64,000 bases of DNA from NCBI RefSeq assembly GCF_000497575.1, contig NZ_APJI01000023.1, forward strand, positions 124,001-188,000, given 5' to 3'. Numbering within the stretch: the first letter of the stretch is position 1; each line of letters starts with the position of its first letter. Below the pieces are notes generated by a model, which saw only the letters and a program-made list of their open reading frames with translations, was not told the origin of the DNA and ran no database searches. The DNA is from Afipia sp. OHSU_II-C1 (GTDB lineage Bacteria > Pseudomonadota > Alphaproteobacteria > Rhizobiales > Xanthobacteraceae). A program made the position numbers and the translations under genes. Shown here piece by piece: positions 33,672 through 42,997 of this stretch.

Positions 33672-34814
33672 ATGAGCCAGACCAGTGCCGCAACCGCGAC
33701 CGGGTCCGCCGCACAGGCGGAGGCCTTGCTGCAGACTTTTGCGCGGGCTGGCTACACCCATGCGCGTCCGCTGATCCTGCAGCCGGCGGAACCATTTCTT
33801 GATCTGTCCGGCGAAGACATCCGCAAGAGCCTCTATCTGACCACCGACGCCAGCGGCGAGGAACTGTGCCTGCGGCCAGACCTCACCATTCCGGTGGCAC
33901 GGGACTATCTCGCCTCATCGCGCGCCGGCGCACCCGCCGGATTTTATTACCTCGGCCCGGTGTTCCGTTATCGCGGTGGCTCAGCCAGCGAATTCAACCA
34001 GGCAGGCGTGGAATCCTTCGGCCGTCAGGACCGTGCAGCCGCCGACGCGGAGATGCTCAGTCTCGGGATTGAAGCCGCCGCGGCTTTCGGTGTGACCGGC
34101 GTGGATATCCGCACCGGCGACGTCGCCCTGTTCGCCGCGCTGATCGATGCGCTCGATCTTTATCCGGTGTGGAAGCGGCGGCTGATCAAGGATTTCAACC
34201 GCAAGATTTCGCTCGCGCAGGATCTGCAGCGCCTGACGCTGGAGACCGGCAAGACCCGTAATGAATATGAAGGCGTGCTCGCAGCGCTCGCAGGCTCCGA
34301 CCGCAAGGCGGCGCTGGCGCTGGTCACCGATCTGATGTCGATCGCCGGCACCAGCAATGTCGGCGGCCGCACGGTGTCGGAAATCGCCGACCGTTTTCTC
34401 GAACAATCGACACTGAAGGGCGGCGCGTTGCCGCGCGACGCGCTGCGACTGATCGAACGTTTCCTCGGCATCGCCGGCGAACCTGATGACGCGGCAGCGC
34501 AACTGCGCGCGCTCGCGGCGGACGCGAAACTCGATCTGGGCGCCGCCATCGACCAGTTCGAGAGCCGGACCGGATTCATGGCCACGCGCGGCATTGACAC
34601 AAAGGCGATCCGCTTCTCCACGGCCTTCGGCCGCGGCCTGGATTATTACACCGGATTCGAGTTCGAACTGCATGCCAGGGGCAACGGGGCAGAGCCGCTG
34701 GTCGGCGGTGGACGTTACGACGGGCTGCTGACACGGCTCGGCGCGCGCGAGCCCATTCCAGCCGTGGGCTTTTCAATCTGGATCGAAGCGCTTTCGCAGG
34801 GGAGCGCATCATGA
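33672..34814 (+). CDS. hisZ: ATP phosphoribosyltransferase regulatory subunit HisZ
   Basis: A 380-residue paralogue of histidyl-tRNA synthetase without the anticodon domain. The class II motif 2-like block is [16 protein letters not shown], followed by [26 protein letters not shown]. The C-terminal catalytic-like residues are [21 protein letters not shown] and [10 protein letters not shown]. HisZ forms an octamer with HisG and is needed for activity and histidine feedback. It overlaps hisG by four bases (ATGA), so the two are coupled. Confidence 0.94.
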   Translation: MSQTSAATATGSAAQAEALLQTFARAGYTHARPLILQPAEPFLDLSGEDIRKSLYLTTDASGEELCLRPDLTIPVARDYLASSRAGAPAGFYYLGPVFRYRGGSASEFNQAGVESFGRQDRAAADAEMLSLGIEAAAAFGVTGVDIRTGDVALFAALIDALDLYPVWKRRLIKDFNRKISLAQDLQRLTLETGKTRNEYEGVLAALAGSDRKAALALVTDLMSIAGTSNVGGRTVSEIADRFLEQSTLKGGALPRDALRLIERFLGIAGEPDDAAAQLRALAADAKLDLGAAIDQFESRTGFMATRGIDTKAIRFSTAFGRGLDYYTGFEFELHARGNGAEPLVGGGRYDGLLTRLGAREPIPAVGFSIWIEALSQGSAS

Positions 34815-35788
34815 GCACGCCGTTCGTCGTCGCCGTTCCGTCCAAGGGACGATTGCAGGAAAACGCCGAGGCCTTCTTCGCGCAGGCCAATCTCACCCTC
34901 GCCAAGCCTCGCGGCGCGCGCGAGTATCGCGGCACCATGCCCTGCCTCGACAACGTCGAGATCGCCTATCTGTCGGCCAGCGAGATCGCCGCGCAACTGG
35001 CGCGTGGCGCAGTGCACCTCGGCATCACCGGCGAAGATCTGATCCGCGAGAATATCCACGACGCCGACAAACGCGTCATGCTGATCGAAAGCCTCGGCTT
35101 CGGCAGCGCCAATGTCGTGGTGGCGGTGCCGCAGGCATGGATCGATGTCCGCACCATGGCGGACCTCGACGATGTCGCCACCTCGTTCCGTGCCCAGCAC
35201 AACCACCGCATGCGGGTGGCGACCAAATACATCAATCTGACCCGCAATTTCTTCGCGAGCCAGGGCGTGGTCGATTACCGCATTGTGGAGAGTGCCGGGG
35301 CCACGGAAGGCGCGCCCGCAGCGGGAACGGCTGAACTGATCGTCGACATCACCACCACCGGGGCGACCCTTGCCGCCAACGGACTGAAGGTGCTCGACGA
35401 CGGCGTGATGCTGCGCAGTCACGCCAATCTCGTGGCCTCGCGCGACGCCGACTGGTCGGACAGCGCACGCGAAACCGCGCGGGTCATCCTCGATCACATC
35501 GCGGCCAGCGCACGCGCCCGCAAGTACAAGGAAGTCCGCACCCGCTTCGCGGCGTGCAACGACGCCTTGCTGGCCGAAGCCCACAACCGGTTCGGCGTGG
35601 TGTCGCCGTTCGGCGGGCCGACCTCGTCAGGCATGGTGACGCTGCACTGCCCGCCGGCGCAGCTTTACGCGCTCAGCAGCTTCCTGCGCGACCACGGCGC
35701 CGAAACGGTGTCGATCGCGTCGCTGGAATATGTGTACGACCGCGACAATCCGCTTTTCGCCAAACTCCAGACATTCCTGGGGCAATAA
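34811..35788 (+). CDS. hisG: ATP phosphoribosyltransferase HisG
   Basis: A 325-residue HisG catalysing the first step of histidine synthesis, ATP plus PRPP to phosphoribosyl-[22 protein letters not shown] opens the protein, followed by [11 protein letters not shown]. The PRPP loop region is [20 protein letters not shown]. Short, HisZ-dependent HisG proteins are usually about 210-230 residues, so this one is longer in its C-terminal part, which I believe is usual in this family. Translationally coupled to hisZ. Confidence 0.94.
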   Translation: MSTPFVVAVPSKGRLQENAEAFFAQANLTLAKPRGAREYRGTMPCLDNVEIAYLSASEIAAQLARGAVHLGITGEDLIRENIHDADKRVMLIESLGFGSANVVVAVPQAWIDVRTMADLDDVATSFRAQHNHRMRVATKYINLTRNFFASQGVVDYRIVESAGATEGAPAAGTAELIVDITTTGATLAANGLKVLDDGVMLRSHANLVASRDADWSDSARETARVILDHIAASARARKYKEVRTRFAACNDALLAEAHNRFGVVSPFGGPTSSGMVTLHCPPAQLYALSSFLRDHGAETVSIASLEYVYDRDNPLFAKLQTFLGQ

Positions 35789-35921
35789 GGTTTGGCGATT
35801 TGCGGCAGCGCACGCTGCTGACGCACCGTGGCGACAGCATCCGGCAACTACCATATGATGCTTGAGGACGCGTGATGCCGGATGACATCTTGCATCCAAG
35901 GATGTTTCAGGAAACCGACCG

Positions 35922-36968
35922 ATGACGCCGAGTGCCGATGTCTCGAACCTGTCAGGCAGCAGCCGCACCCCGGCTGCGCAAGGCCTTTCGATCGTCGTGC
36001 CGGCTTACAACGAGGCGGCGGGCCTGGCGCGGCTGCACGAACGTCTCTGCGCCCTCGCCGGGAAGCTCAGGCAGAAGTACGGCATCGCCTGCGAAGTCGT
36101 CTATGTCGACGACGGCTCCAGCGACGCAACGCTGAGCATCGCCCGCGGCCTGCCGCCGACTGATCTCGACGTGCAGGTGGTGTCGCTGTCGCGCAATTTC
36201 GGCAAGGAAGCCGCGCTGATGGCCGGGCTCGACCACGCCCGCCGCGGCGCCGTGCTGTTCATGGACGGCGACGGCCAGCATGCGCCGGAACTGGTGGAGC
36301 GGCTCGTCAGCCACTGGATCGATGACGGCTATGACGTGGTCTACACGGCGAAGGCGCACCGCGACAATGAATCGGTCCTGCGGCGCATGGGCGTGCGCAC
36401 CTTCTATACGCTGATCAACTGGGGCTCGCGGCAGAAAATCCCCGAGGACGCCGGCGACTTCCGTCTGCTGTCGCCGCGCGCGGCGGCTGCGCTGCGCCAG
36501 CTTCCCGAGCGCAACCGCTTCTTCAAGGGTCTCGCGACCTGGATCGGCTTCAAGCAGATTCGCGTCGACTATGAGCCGGATGCGCGTGCGCATGGCGTCA
36601 CCACCTTCAGTCCGGGCCGTCTGCTCGGTCTGTCCATCGAGGGACTGACATCGTTCTCGGTGGCACCGCTGCGCGTGGCGAGCCTGCTCGGGCTGCTGCT
36701 TGCGTTCGTGGCGTTCCTGTTCGGCCTGTCGATCCTGTGGGAGACCATCGTCGACGGCAAGTCGGTCCCCGGCTATCCCTCGCTGGTGGTCGGCCTGATG
36801 ACCATCGGCGGCGTGCAGCTCATCATGATCGGTGTGGTCGGCGAGTACATCGGCAAGATCCTGTCCGAGATCAAGGCACGGCCGATCTACTTCGTCGCGG
36901 AGCATAGCGTGAAGAGCGCCGACACCTCTGCTGCCGCTGACAAGACGCCGCAGACCGCGGCTGAATGA
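35922..36968 (+). CDS. Family 2 glycosyltransferase with two C-terminal membrane helices
   Basis: A 348-residue polyprenyl-phosphate glycosyltransferase of the DPM1/ArnC/GtrB type. It opens LSIVVPAYNEAAGLARLHERL. The nucleotide-sugar motif VYVDDGSSDAT and the metal site FMDGDGQHAPE follow, then SLSRNFGKEAALMAGLDHA. Two membrane segments (LLGLLLAFVAFLFGLSIL and LMTIGGVQLIMIGVVGEYIG) are near the C-terminus. It probably makes a polyprenyl-phosphate sugar donor. It overlaps the YdjC-like deacetylase gene by four bases, so they act together in modifying a glycan. Confidence 0.9.
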   Translation: MTPSADVSNLSGSSRTPAAQGLSIVVPAYNEAAGLARLHERLCALAGKLRQKYGIACEVVYVDDGSSDATLSIARGLPPTDLDVQVVSLSRNFGKEAALMAGLDHARRGAVLFMDGDGQHAPELVERLVSHWIDDGYDVVYTAKAHRDNESVLRRMGVRTFYTLINWGSRQKIPEDAGDFRLLSPRAAAALRQLPERNRFFKGLATWIGFKQIRVDYEPDARAHGVTTFSPGRLLGLSIEGLTSFSVAPLRVASLLGLLLAFVAFLFGLSILWETIVDGKSVPGYPSLVVGLMTIGGVQLIMIGVVGEYIGKILSEIKARPIYFVAEHSVKSADTSAAADKTPQTAAE

Positions 36969-37816
36969 GCGTGAGTTCGCCGCCACGTCACATCTGGTTG
37001 TGCGCCGACGACTACGGCATGAGCCCCGGCGTCAATCGCGCGATCCGCGATCTGATCGTCCAGAAAAGGATCAACGCCACGTCCGTCATGGTGCCCGCCC
37101 CCGCCGTGGATCGCACCGAGATCGAGGCATTGACCCAGGCCGTCGCCGCCAATCCGGATTGTGCGGTCGGATTGCACGCGACGCTGACCGCGCCGTTTCA
37201 TCCGCTGACCATGCACTTCAAGCCCCTCGACGGCGGGCAGTTTCTGCCGCTCGGCAGGCTGCTCCGTGCGAGCCTGCTGCGGCGGCTCGATGCTGAAATC
37301 GTTCAGGCCGAACTGCTGGCGCAGATCACAGCGTTCAGGGAGATGTTCGGCCGTGTGCCCGACTACGTTGACGGCCACCAGCACGTGCAACTGTTTCCGC
37401 AAATCCGCGACGCGTTTCTTGGCGCGGTGAAAGACGCCGCACCGGAAGCGTGGGTTCGCCAGTGCGGCCGTAGCCTGCCGCTGGCGCAGCGACTCGACAG
37501 TCCGAAAGCCCTGCTGCTCGATGTGCTCAGCGAAACGTTTCGCAAAAAATGCGCGCACGCGGACATCGCATTCAATCCGGGATTTGCCGGCGCGTATGAC
37601 ATGGTCCGTGGCCGCGAATTCGCCGACGCCATGCAAGGCTTTCTCGACGGCCTCCCCGACCGCGGCCTGGTGATGTGCCATCCTGGCTTCGTCGACGAAA
37701 CGCTTGTCAGCCTCGATGACGTCACGCATCAGCGCGAACGCGAATTCGCGTTTCTGAGCAGCGATGACTTTCCCCGGCTGCTGGCAGCAAGCAACGTGAC
37801 GCTCGACCATACATGA
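36965..37816 (+). CDS. YdjC/ChbG/HpnK family carbohydrate deacetylase
   Basis: A 283-residue YdjC-fold protein. The metal-site residues are in LCADDYGMSPGVN (Asp-Asp), GLHATLTAPFHP, and YVDGHQHVQLFPQ (two His). The family removes acetyl groups from N-acetylated sugars (ChbG) or acts on hopanoid side chains (HpnK). The partner glycosyltransferase suggests an envelope glycan or glycolipid; hopanoid genes are not visible. Directly coupled to the upstream GT2 gene. Confidence 0.85.
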   Translation: MSVSSPPRHIWLCADDYGMSPGVNRAIRDLIVQKRINATSVMVPAPAVDRTEIEALTQAVAANPDCAVGLHATLTAPFHPLTMHFKPLDGGQFLPLGRLLRASLLRRLDAEIVQAELLAQITAFREMFGRVPDYVDGHQHVQLFPQIRDAFLGAVKDAAPEAWVRQCGRSLPLAQRLDSPKALLLDVLSETFRKKCAHADIAFNPGFAGAYDMVRGREFADAMQGFLDGLPDRGLVMCHPGFVDETLVSLDDVTHQREREFAFLSSDDFPRLLAASNVTLDHT

Positions 37817-37822
37817 TGCGCT

Positions 37823-37944
37823 CCCTCTCCCCGCTCGCGGGGAGAGGGTTGGGGTGAGGGGCCACCTAGATTCCTCGAAATTCAAACGCCCCTCACCCGG
37901 ATCGTTTCACGATCCGACCTCTCCCCGTAAGAACGGGGAGAGGT
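37823..37944. repeat. Composite palindromic repeat element
   Basis: About 120 bases with four nested inverted repeats: CCCTCTCCCCG/CGGGGAGAGGG (37823-37848), GGGTGAGGGGC (37852-37862) with GCCCCTCACCC (37888-37898), GGATCG/CGATCC (37899-37915), and ACCTCTCCCCGT/ACGGGGAGAGGT (37917-37944). It lies between the deacetylase and the DUF2076 genes and carries no gene. I associate this kind of element with Bradyrhizobium relatives. Confidence 0.8.
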
Positions 37945-38074
37945 GAGAAGGCGCTTTTTGTCGCACCGCAAGCGCCAACTTTCCTAAATTTAATTCACGC
38001 TGGGACTTACCCCGACACAATGCAGCGTTACATCTTTGCGCGCATTCGGATGCCGGATGCTTGAGGAGGGAATC

Positions 38075-38875
38075 ATGACACCGCAGGAACGCCAACTGGT
38101 TGACGATCTGTTCGACCGTCTCGCCAAGGTCGAGAATTCACCGCGCGAGCCGGACGCGGAGGCCGCAATCATGCAGGGTTTGCGCCGTGCGCCGAACGCC
38201 GTCTACGCCCTCGTGCAAACCGTGCTGGTGCAGGACGAAGCACTCAAACGCGCCGACGCCCGCATTCAGGAACTCGAAGGCGGCGCGCAGCAACCGCAGC
38301 CCTCCGGCGGATTTCTCGATTCGATGCGCGATGCGATTCTCGGCCCGGGCCAGGGACGCGGTTCCGTACCGAGCGTTCGTCCCGGTGATGGCACGCAGCG
38401 CGGTCCGGTCTGGAACAGCGGTCAGGCGCTCAATCAGGCCGACGCTCGCATGGGCGGCGACCCCCGCATGAACGATCCGCGGATGAATGATCCAAGGGCC
38501 GGCAATCCCGGTGGCGGGATGTTCGGCGGTGGCGGTGGCTCGTTTCTCGGAACGGCGGCGGCGACCGCGGCCGGCGTGATCGGCGGATCGATGCTGATGA
38601 ACAGCATTCGCGGCATGATGGGCGGCGGCAGCCAGCAGAGCTTCGGCAGCAGCGCTGACTCCGGCGGCAGCAAGATGCCATGGAGCAACGATCAGTCCTC
38701 GGGCAGCCTCGCGCGCGATGCCGGCCTCAACGACGTTGGCAAGAGCGGCAACGACAGCCAGCGCCAGAACTCTTACGACCAGGCGCAGGCCGATGCCGAT
38801 CAGGACCAGGATCAAGATCAGGATGACGACGAGGATTACGATGATTTCGATGACGGCGACAGCGATTACGCCTGA
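38075..38875 (+). CDS. DUF2076 family protein
   Basis: A 266-residue protein of the DUF2076 family. MTPQERQLVDDLFDRLAKVENSPREPDAEAAIMQGLRRAPNAVYALVQTVLVQDEALKRADARIQELE is the conserved helical N-terminus. A Gly-rich middle follows (GGGMFGGGGGSFLGTAAATAAGVIGGSMLMNSI, with a possible membrane-inserting stretch). A very acidic C-terminal tail (DQDQDQDQDDDEDYDDFDDGDSDY) ends the protein. GAGGAGG is the ribosome site before ATG 38075. Function unknown; a strong terminator follows. Confidence 0.85.
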   Translation: MTPQERQLVDDLFDRLAKVENSPREPDAEAAIMQGLRRAPNAVYALVQTVLVQDEALKRADARIQELEGGAQQPQPSGGFLDSMRDAILGPGQGRGSVPSVRPGDGTQRGPVWNSGQALNQADARMGGDPRMNDPRMNDPRAGNPGGGMFGGGGGSFLGTAAATAAGVIGGSMLMNSIRGMMGGGSQQSFGSSADSGGSKMPWSNDQSSGSLARDAGLNDVGKSGNDSQRQNSYDQAQADADQDQDQDQDDDEDYDDFDDGDSDYA

Positions 38876-38897
38876 TCGGCCTCGTCGATAACAAATG

Positions 38898-38931
38898 AAA
38901 ACGGCCGCTGGAATTCAGCGGCCGTTTTTTT
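38898..38931 (+). terminator. Rho-independent terminator after the DUF2076 gene
   Basis: AAAACGGCCGCTG with CAGCGGCCGTTTT, a 13-base-pair stem with a five-base loop and a long T tract. It sits between convergent genes and may serve both. Confidence 0.92.
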
Positions 38932-38946
38932 GCGAACAGGCGTCGC

Positions 38947-39774
38947 TCAGATCACGATGACCTTGGTGCCGACATTCACCCGGCCGTAAAGATCGATCAC
39001 GTCTTCATTGCGCATCCGGATGCAGCCGGATGACACGGCGGTGCCGATGGTCCATGGTTCGTTGGAGCCGTGAATACGATACAGCGTCGAGCCGAGATAC
39101 ATTGCGCGGGCGCCGAGCGGATTTTCCGGCCCGCCTTCCATGTGGCGCGGCAGATCAGGACGGCGCTTGAGCATTTCCGGCGGCGGCGTCCATGCCGGCC
39201 ACTCCTTCTTTGCCGAGATCGTCTTCACGCCCGACCACTCGAAGCCGGGCTTGCCGACACCGATGCCATAGCGCAGCGCCTTGCCGCCGCCCTGCACCAG
39301 ATAAAGAAATTTGTTCGGCGTATCGATCACCAGCGTTCCCGGCGCATGCCGGCCGTCGTACTCGACGACCTGCTTTTCAAACTTCGGGTCCATGCCCGGA
39401 CGGCCCGGTTCGATGCCGACATCGCCCTGCCGCATGTCGTAGCGGTATTGCGGGTCCATCGGGGGCAGCCCGCCGCGTGACGGCATCTGTTCGTAGCGCT
39501 GCTCGTAACGCTGCTCGTAGCGCGGCGCCTGATAATTCGGATCACCCGACTGCCCGCCGCTGAACAGAAACTCGATCAGTCCACCGCCCATATTGGAACC
39601 GGATCGCTCGTTATAGGCGACGCGGATCGGCATTGGCGGCGTTGACGTCGGCTGCGCATAGATCACGCGCGGCTCGGGGACAGGCATATCGTCATCATAT
39701 GCGAAGGCCTGTATTGAACTGGCGCCGAAACACACCGCGCCGGCGACAAGCGCGAGGGAAGTTTTTCTGGACAT
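38947..39774 (-). CDS. L,D-transpeptidase (YkuD domain)
   Basis: A 275-residue exported protein with a signal peptide (MSRKTSLALVAGAVCFGASSIQAFA). A Tyr/Gln/Arg-rich linker contains three RYEQ repeats. The YkuD catalytic domain lies at about residues 150-275, with HGSNEPWTIGTAVSSGCIRM giving the His and Cys active-site residues. Such enzymes make 3-3 peptidoglycan cross-links or attach outer-membrane proteins to peptidoglycan. Start ATG 39774 gives the best signal peptide; longer frames only add unlikely residues. The DUF2076 gene is convergent. Confidence 0.9.
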   Translation of the reverse strand: MSRKTSLALVAGAVCFGASSIQAFAYDDDMPVPEPRVIYAQPTSTPPMPIRVAYNERSGSNMGGGLIEFLFSGGQSGDPNYQAPRYEQRYEQRYEQMPSRGGLPPMDPQYRYDMRQGDVGIEPGRPGMDPKFEKQVVEYDGRHAPGTLVIDTPNKFLYLVQGGGKALRYGIGVGKPGFEWSGVKTISAKKEWPAWTPPPEMLKRRPDLPRHMEGGPENPLGARAMYLGSTLYRIHGSNEPWTIGTAVSSGCIRMRNEDVIDLYGRVNVGTKVIVI

Positions 39775-40064
39775 CGACGTACTCTGTACTGTTTCGTCGT
39801 TGACGCACGGACAGCGTGCGCCCTGAACACGAACATTTAAGGTTAAAAGCGCCTCGGTTTGGTAAACAAAACCGGCGTTCGGATTCACCACGTCCGTATG
39901 CACGGCCTGTTCTTCGCGACAGCGTTTATTTTCGATGAACGCAAGACCTGCATGGTTAACCGTTGGTATGCGCTGCCGGATACTTCATTGAACCAACAGG
40001 TTCGCGCGAAACCTCGCGTTAAATTACGCCGGGTTACAACGCCTCATCAGGGATGGGGAAACCA

Positions 40065-40835
40065 ATGGCCGTTCAGCGTAAGCGATTCCGTATTGAAACA
40101 ATCCAGTCCGTCGGCATGCCGATACTCGATCATGATGAGAGTGAGGTCATTCCGCATCATCATCAGATCATGAGCGAACTGCGCGCCATTCGAGCGCAAA
40201 TGGCCGCGCACCACCGCGGCCCTGTCGCGGAGCAGGATGAAAATCCATCAGCTCAGGAACTGACGGAAGCCCAGCAGTTGCTGGGAAGCTACCGCGCGCA
40301 GATCGAACAGTGCGAAAAGCTGAAAGTCGAACTCGATCTTATTCACGACGCCATCAACCGCACCAAGCAGGAAATCGCCGTGCTTCACGGCAAGAGCTTC
40401 AGCGGTGACGAAATGGCGAAGGTCACCGGCGAACTCGGCGCCGTGGTTGGCGGCACCGAGGAAGCCACCCAGCAGATTCTCGAAGCTGCCGAAGCCATCG
40501 ATCAGGCCGCAAGCGCCCTCGGCAAGACGATGTCGCCGGACCAGCAGGCTCAGCTCAGCGAAGACATTCAGGATCGCGTCGTCGGCATCTTCGAGGCGTG
40601 CAACTTCCAGGACCTCACCGGCCAGCGCATCAGCAAGGTGATGACCACGATGAAGTTCATCGAGCATCACATCAATGTCATGATGGAGATCTGGGGCGGC
40701 GTCGACGCCATCAAGCAGCACGCGCCCGCGATCGTCGACACCCGCGTCGGCGATGCCCGCCTGCTGAACGGCCCGAAGGGCGTGGATGAAGAAGGCCACG
40801 TCTCGCAGGACGACATCGACGCGCTGTTCAACTGA
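40065..40835 (+). CDS. cheZ: CheZ-type protein phosphatase
   Basis: A 256-residue protein with a long helical hairpin, and the CheZ active-site motif ACNFQDLTGQRISKVM in the C-terminal half, where the glutamine of FQDLTGQ positions water for CheY-phosphate hydrolysis. The C-terminus (SQDDIDALFN) resembles the CheY-binding tail of CheZ. ATG 40065 is preceded by GGGGAA; ATG 40053 overlaps that site. No chemotaxis or flagellar gene is nearby, so it probably acts on a CheY encoded elsewhere. A hairpin terminator follows. Confidence 0.85.
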   Translation: MAVQRKRFRIETIQSVGMPILDHDESEVIPHHHQIMSELRAIRAQMAAHHRGPVAEQDENPSAQELTEAQQLLGSYRAQIEQCEKLKVELDLIHDAINRTKQEIAVLHGKSFSGDEMAKVTGELGAVVGGTEEATQQILEAAEAIDQAASALGKTMSPDQQAQLSEDIQDRVVGIFEACNFQDLTGQRISKVMTTMKFIEHHINVMMEIWGGVDAIKQHAPAIVDTRVGDARLLNGPKGVDEEGHVSQDDIDALFN

Positions 40836-40860
40836 GCGCATTCGATATCTCGGATTCAAA

Positions 40861-40886
40861 ACCCGGAGGCTTGCCTCCGGGTCTTG
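40861..40886 (+). terminator. Hairpin between cheZ and the MFS gene
   Basis: ACCCGGAGGC paired with GCCTCCGGGT across a tight turn, then CTTGT. A short bidirectional hairpin between convergent genes, with a weak T tract. Confidence 0.55.
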
Positions 40887-40890
40887 TCGT

Positions 40891-42084
40891 TCAGGACGGC
40901 CGCCGCAACAGCGCGAAACAGACCAGCGCCAGCAGCGCGACGCTGATCAGCATTTCCAGCGCCACCTGGCCCGACCAGCGGTCGATCACATAGGCCAGCG
41001 CGAACGGCGAGAGCGCCTGACAGATTTGTGCAGGCCGCGCGATTCGACCCACCACGCGCCCATAGCCGACAGCTCCGAATAGCGCCAGCGGCAACGCCCC
41101 GCGCGCGATGGTCACAACGCCGTTGGCCGCGCCGAACATCAGCGCAAACACTGTCGCAACGCCAGGCGAAAATCCCGCGACCACAAGAAGGATGAACGCG
41201 AACGCCATCAGCGCCATCGCGACCCGCACCAGCCAGAGCGGATGCAACCTGCCGCCCGACACGAAGTCAGCGATCCGCGTCAAAACCTGCGCGGGCCCAA
41301 ACAGCGCCCCGATAGCCACCGCGGTACCCGCATCGATGCCGCCGCGCTGCAGGATCGTCAGCAAATGCGCCAGCGTTCCCGATTGCATGATGGCATGAGC
41401 CGCAAATCCTGCCGCGACCAGTAGAAATGGCAGGCCGACGGCAGGGATGATCTTTGCCGCTTTCGGGGGCGAGGCGCCCTCCACCACCGGCGGCGCATAG
41501 ACGGCATTGCGCGGAAGCGCGAAGGCATAGAGCGGCGCGATGATGAAGGCCATGACGCCCGCGAACACGAAATAGACACTGCGCCAGCCGCCATGAGCGA
41601 TCAGCATCTGGGTTGTCGGCCATGAAAATGTCGAGGCGAGACCGCCCACGAATGTCACCAGCGTGATCGGCCGCCGCGACGCCGCACCGAAAATCCGCGC
41701 CAGGGCGGTGAATGCGGGATCGTAAAGGTTGCAGGCCATCGCGATGCCGAGCAGCACCCAGCCGGCGAGGTAAGCCCAGTAATGATCGGCAAGCGGCAGG
41801 GTCAGAAGGCCAAGGGCGCCGATCAGCGCGCCACCCGCCATGATGTAGTGCCCGCCATGCCGCTCGATCAGGCTGCAAATGAACGGGGCGGTCAGTCCGG
41901 ACACGCCCAGCCCGATCGAAAATCCGAGAAGGGCTTGCGCCAGCGACCAGCCATGGGCCGCGGCGATGTGGGGCATCGTCAACCCGGGCGGATAGAACAA
42001 GGCGCCCCAGCCCAAGACTTGCGTGATGCAAAGAACGATGACGGCGCGGCTGGGCCCGGAGCTTAATACCTTGGGCCCGCCCAT
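40891..42084 (-). CDS. Major facilitator superfamily transporter
   Basis: A 397-residue protein with 12 expected membrane segments. It opens with a short cytoplasmic tail, then VIVLCITQVLGWGALFYPPGL. The helix 2-3 loop is CSLIERHGGHY, a degenerate form of the classic MFS G-x-x-x-D-R/K motif. The substrate cannot be inferred; the overall arrangement resembles monocarboxylate- or drug-type MFS permeases. Start 42084; convergent with cheZ across a hairpin, and the lipoprotein gene lies upstream on the same strand. Confidence 0.85.
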   Translation of the reverse strand: MGGPKVLSSGPSRAVIVLCITQVLGWGALFYPPGLTMPHIAAAHGWSLAQALLGFSIGLGVSGLTAPFICSLIERHGGHYIMAGGALIGALGLLTLPLADHYWAYLAGWVLLGIAMACNLYDPAFTALARIFGAASRRPITLVTFVGGLASTFSWPTTQMLIAHGGWRSVYFVFAGVMAFIIAPLYAFALPRNAVYAPPVVEGASPPKAAKIIPAVGLPFLLVAAGFAAHAIMQSGTLAHLLTILQRGGIDAGTAVAIGALFGPAQVLTRIADFVSGGRLHPLWLVRVAMALMAFAFILLVVAGFSPGVATVFALMFGAANGVVTIARGALPLALFGAVGYGRVVGRIARPAQICQALSPFALAYVIDRWSGQVALEMLISVALLALVCFALLRRPS

Positions 42085-42143
42085 TGCGCTTGCACTTCCC
42101 CGACGTCGCGAATTATCCGGCCGCCGCCGTCAGGCCTCTCGCC

Positions 42144-42677
42144 TCAGGCGCGCGGCGCGCAGCGGACATACACCATGGTCCCATAGCGGCTCGATGCGTC
42201 CTTGTCGATGAACCGCGTCATCAGCACACGCCCGTCGAACGAGACGATCTCGCGATCCTTGTCCCCGCCGGCAGGACCAGCCGGGCCGATGTAGTTCTTG
42301 CCGCTCTGGCTGCCCTTCAGGCGCAATTCCTGCGGGGTCGCTTCGTCCGGCAAGTGCATGATGACGCCGCCGGTGGCGCCCTGCCCGATCACATAGGGAT
42401 TTTTGCACTGCCCGCGCGCCGCAGCCTCGGTGCGGGTCCGGTCGTCCGGTTTGTGGAATGACGCAAGGCCCCAACGTCCGACGATTTCATCGGCGCGGAT
42501 GGTGGCCGGGACTTCGGGCGCCACTGCCGGTTCCTGGACCGTGGCCTGTCCGCCACCGAAACCGCTGAACCCGCCGAAGCCGCCGCCGCCGCAGGCACCC
42601 AGAAAACCCGAAAGTACTGAAATGGCCGTCAGCGTGACGATCTTGGAGGCTTTGGTACGCTCGCTCACTGTGGTCAT
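42144..42677 (-). CDS. Predicted lipoprotein of unknown function
   Basis: A 177-residue protein. The N-terminal hydrophobic segment ends with the lipobox-like FLGAC (Cys29), so it is a likely lipoprotein, followed by a Gly-rich FGGFSGFGGG linker. The mature part includes VGRWGLASFHKPDDRTRTEAAARGQCKNPYVIG and VSFDGRVLMTRFIDKDASSRYGTMVYVRCAP; I know no family name for this, although it looks conserved in Bradyrhizobium relatives. GGGAG is the ribosome site before 42677. It is followed by the MFS gene after a 59-base gap. Confidence 0.7.
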   Translation of the reverse strand: MTTVSERTKASKIVTLTAISVLSGFLGACGGGGFGGFSGFGGGQATVQEPAVAPEVPATIRADEIVGRWGLASFHKPDDRTRTEAAARGQCKNPYVIGQGATGGVIMHLPDEATPQELRLKGSQSGKNYIGPAGPAGGDKDREIVSFDGRVLMTRFIDKDASSRYGTMVYVRCAPRA

Positions 42678-42826
42678 GGTGTCTCCCGGCAAGAACACTT
42701 GGCTGCCTGCCAGACCGACAGACCCGCCGTCACACTGCGTGAGCTGACCCCCGTCATTACGCAGCGTTCCCCTTTATGGTTTCCAGATCATCCTATATTG
42801 GCCTCACCAAGGCCTTAAGGGCCTTG

Positions 42827-42854
42827 CTTGACAGGATCGGCGGCAACCCATATT
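42827..42854 (+). promoter_or_regulatory. groESL promoter, RpoH-like with a TTGACA core
   Basis: CTTGAC at 42827-42832, 14 bases, CCCATATT at 42847-42854. This fits the heat-shock sigma pattern (CTTGAAA, then CCCCATNT) and also contains a perfect TTGACA for housekeeping sigma. A short hairpin (AAGGCC with GGCCTT, 42809-42825) lies just upstream. Confidence 0.65.
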
Positions 42855-42867
42855 CCCGACCCCGTCA

Positions 42868-42894
42868 TTAGCACTCTTGGAGCGCGATTGCTAA
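42868..42894. promoter_or_regulatory. CIRCE element, HrcA operator of groESL
   Basis: TTAGCACTC, nine bases, GATTGCTAA. One position differs from the CIRCE consensus (GAGTGCTAA expected on the right). It stands about 14 bases downstream of the -10 box and represses groESL through HrcA. Confidence 0.92.
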
Positions 42895-42997
42895 GGGTAA
42901 GGCTTCGTCCCCTCAAGGGGTTAGCTGAACCCATTATCCACGACCCGCGCCCCGCCGCACGTCAAATCTTACCTAACCAACGCCCAAAGGACATCCG

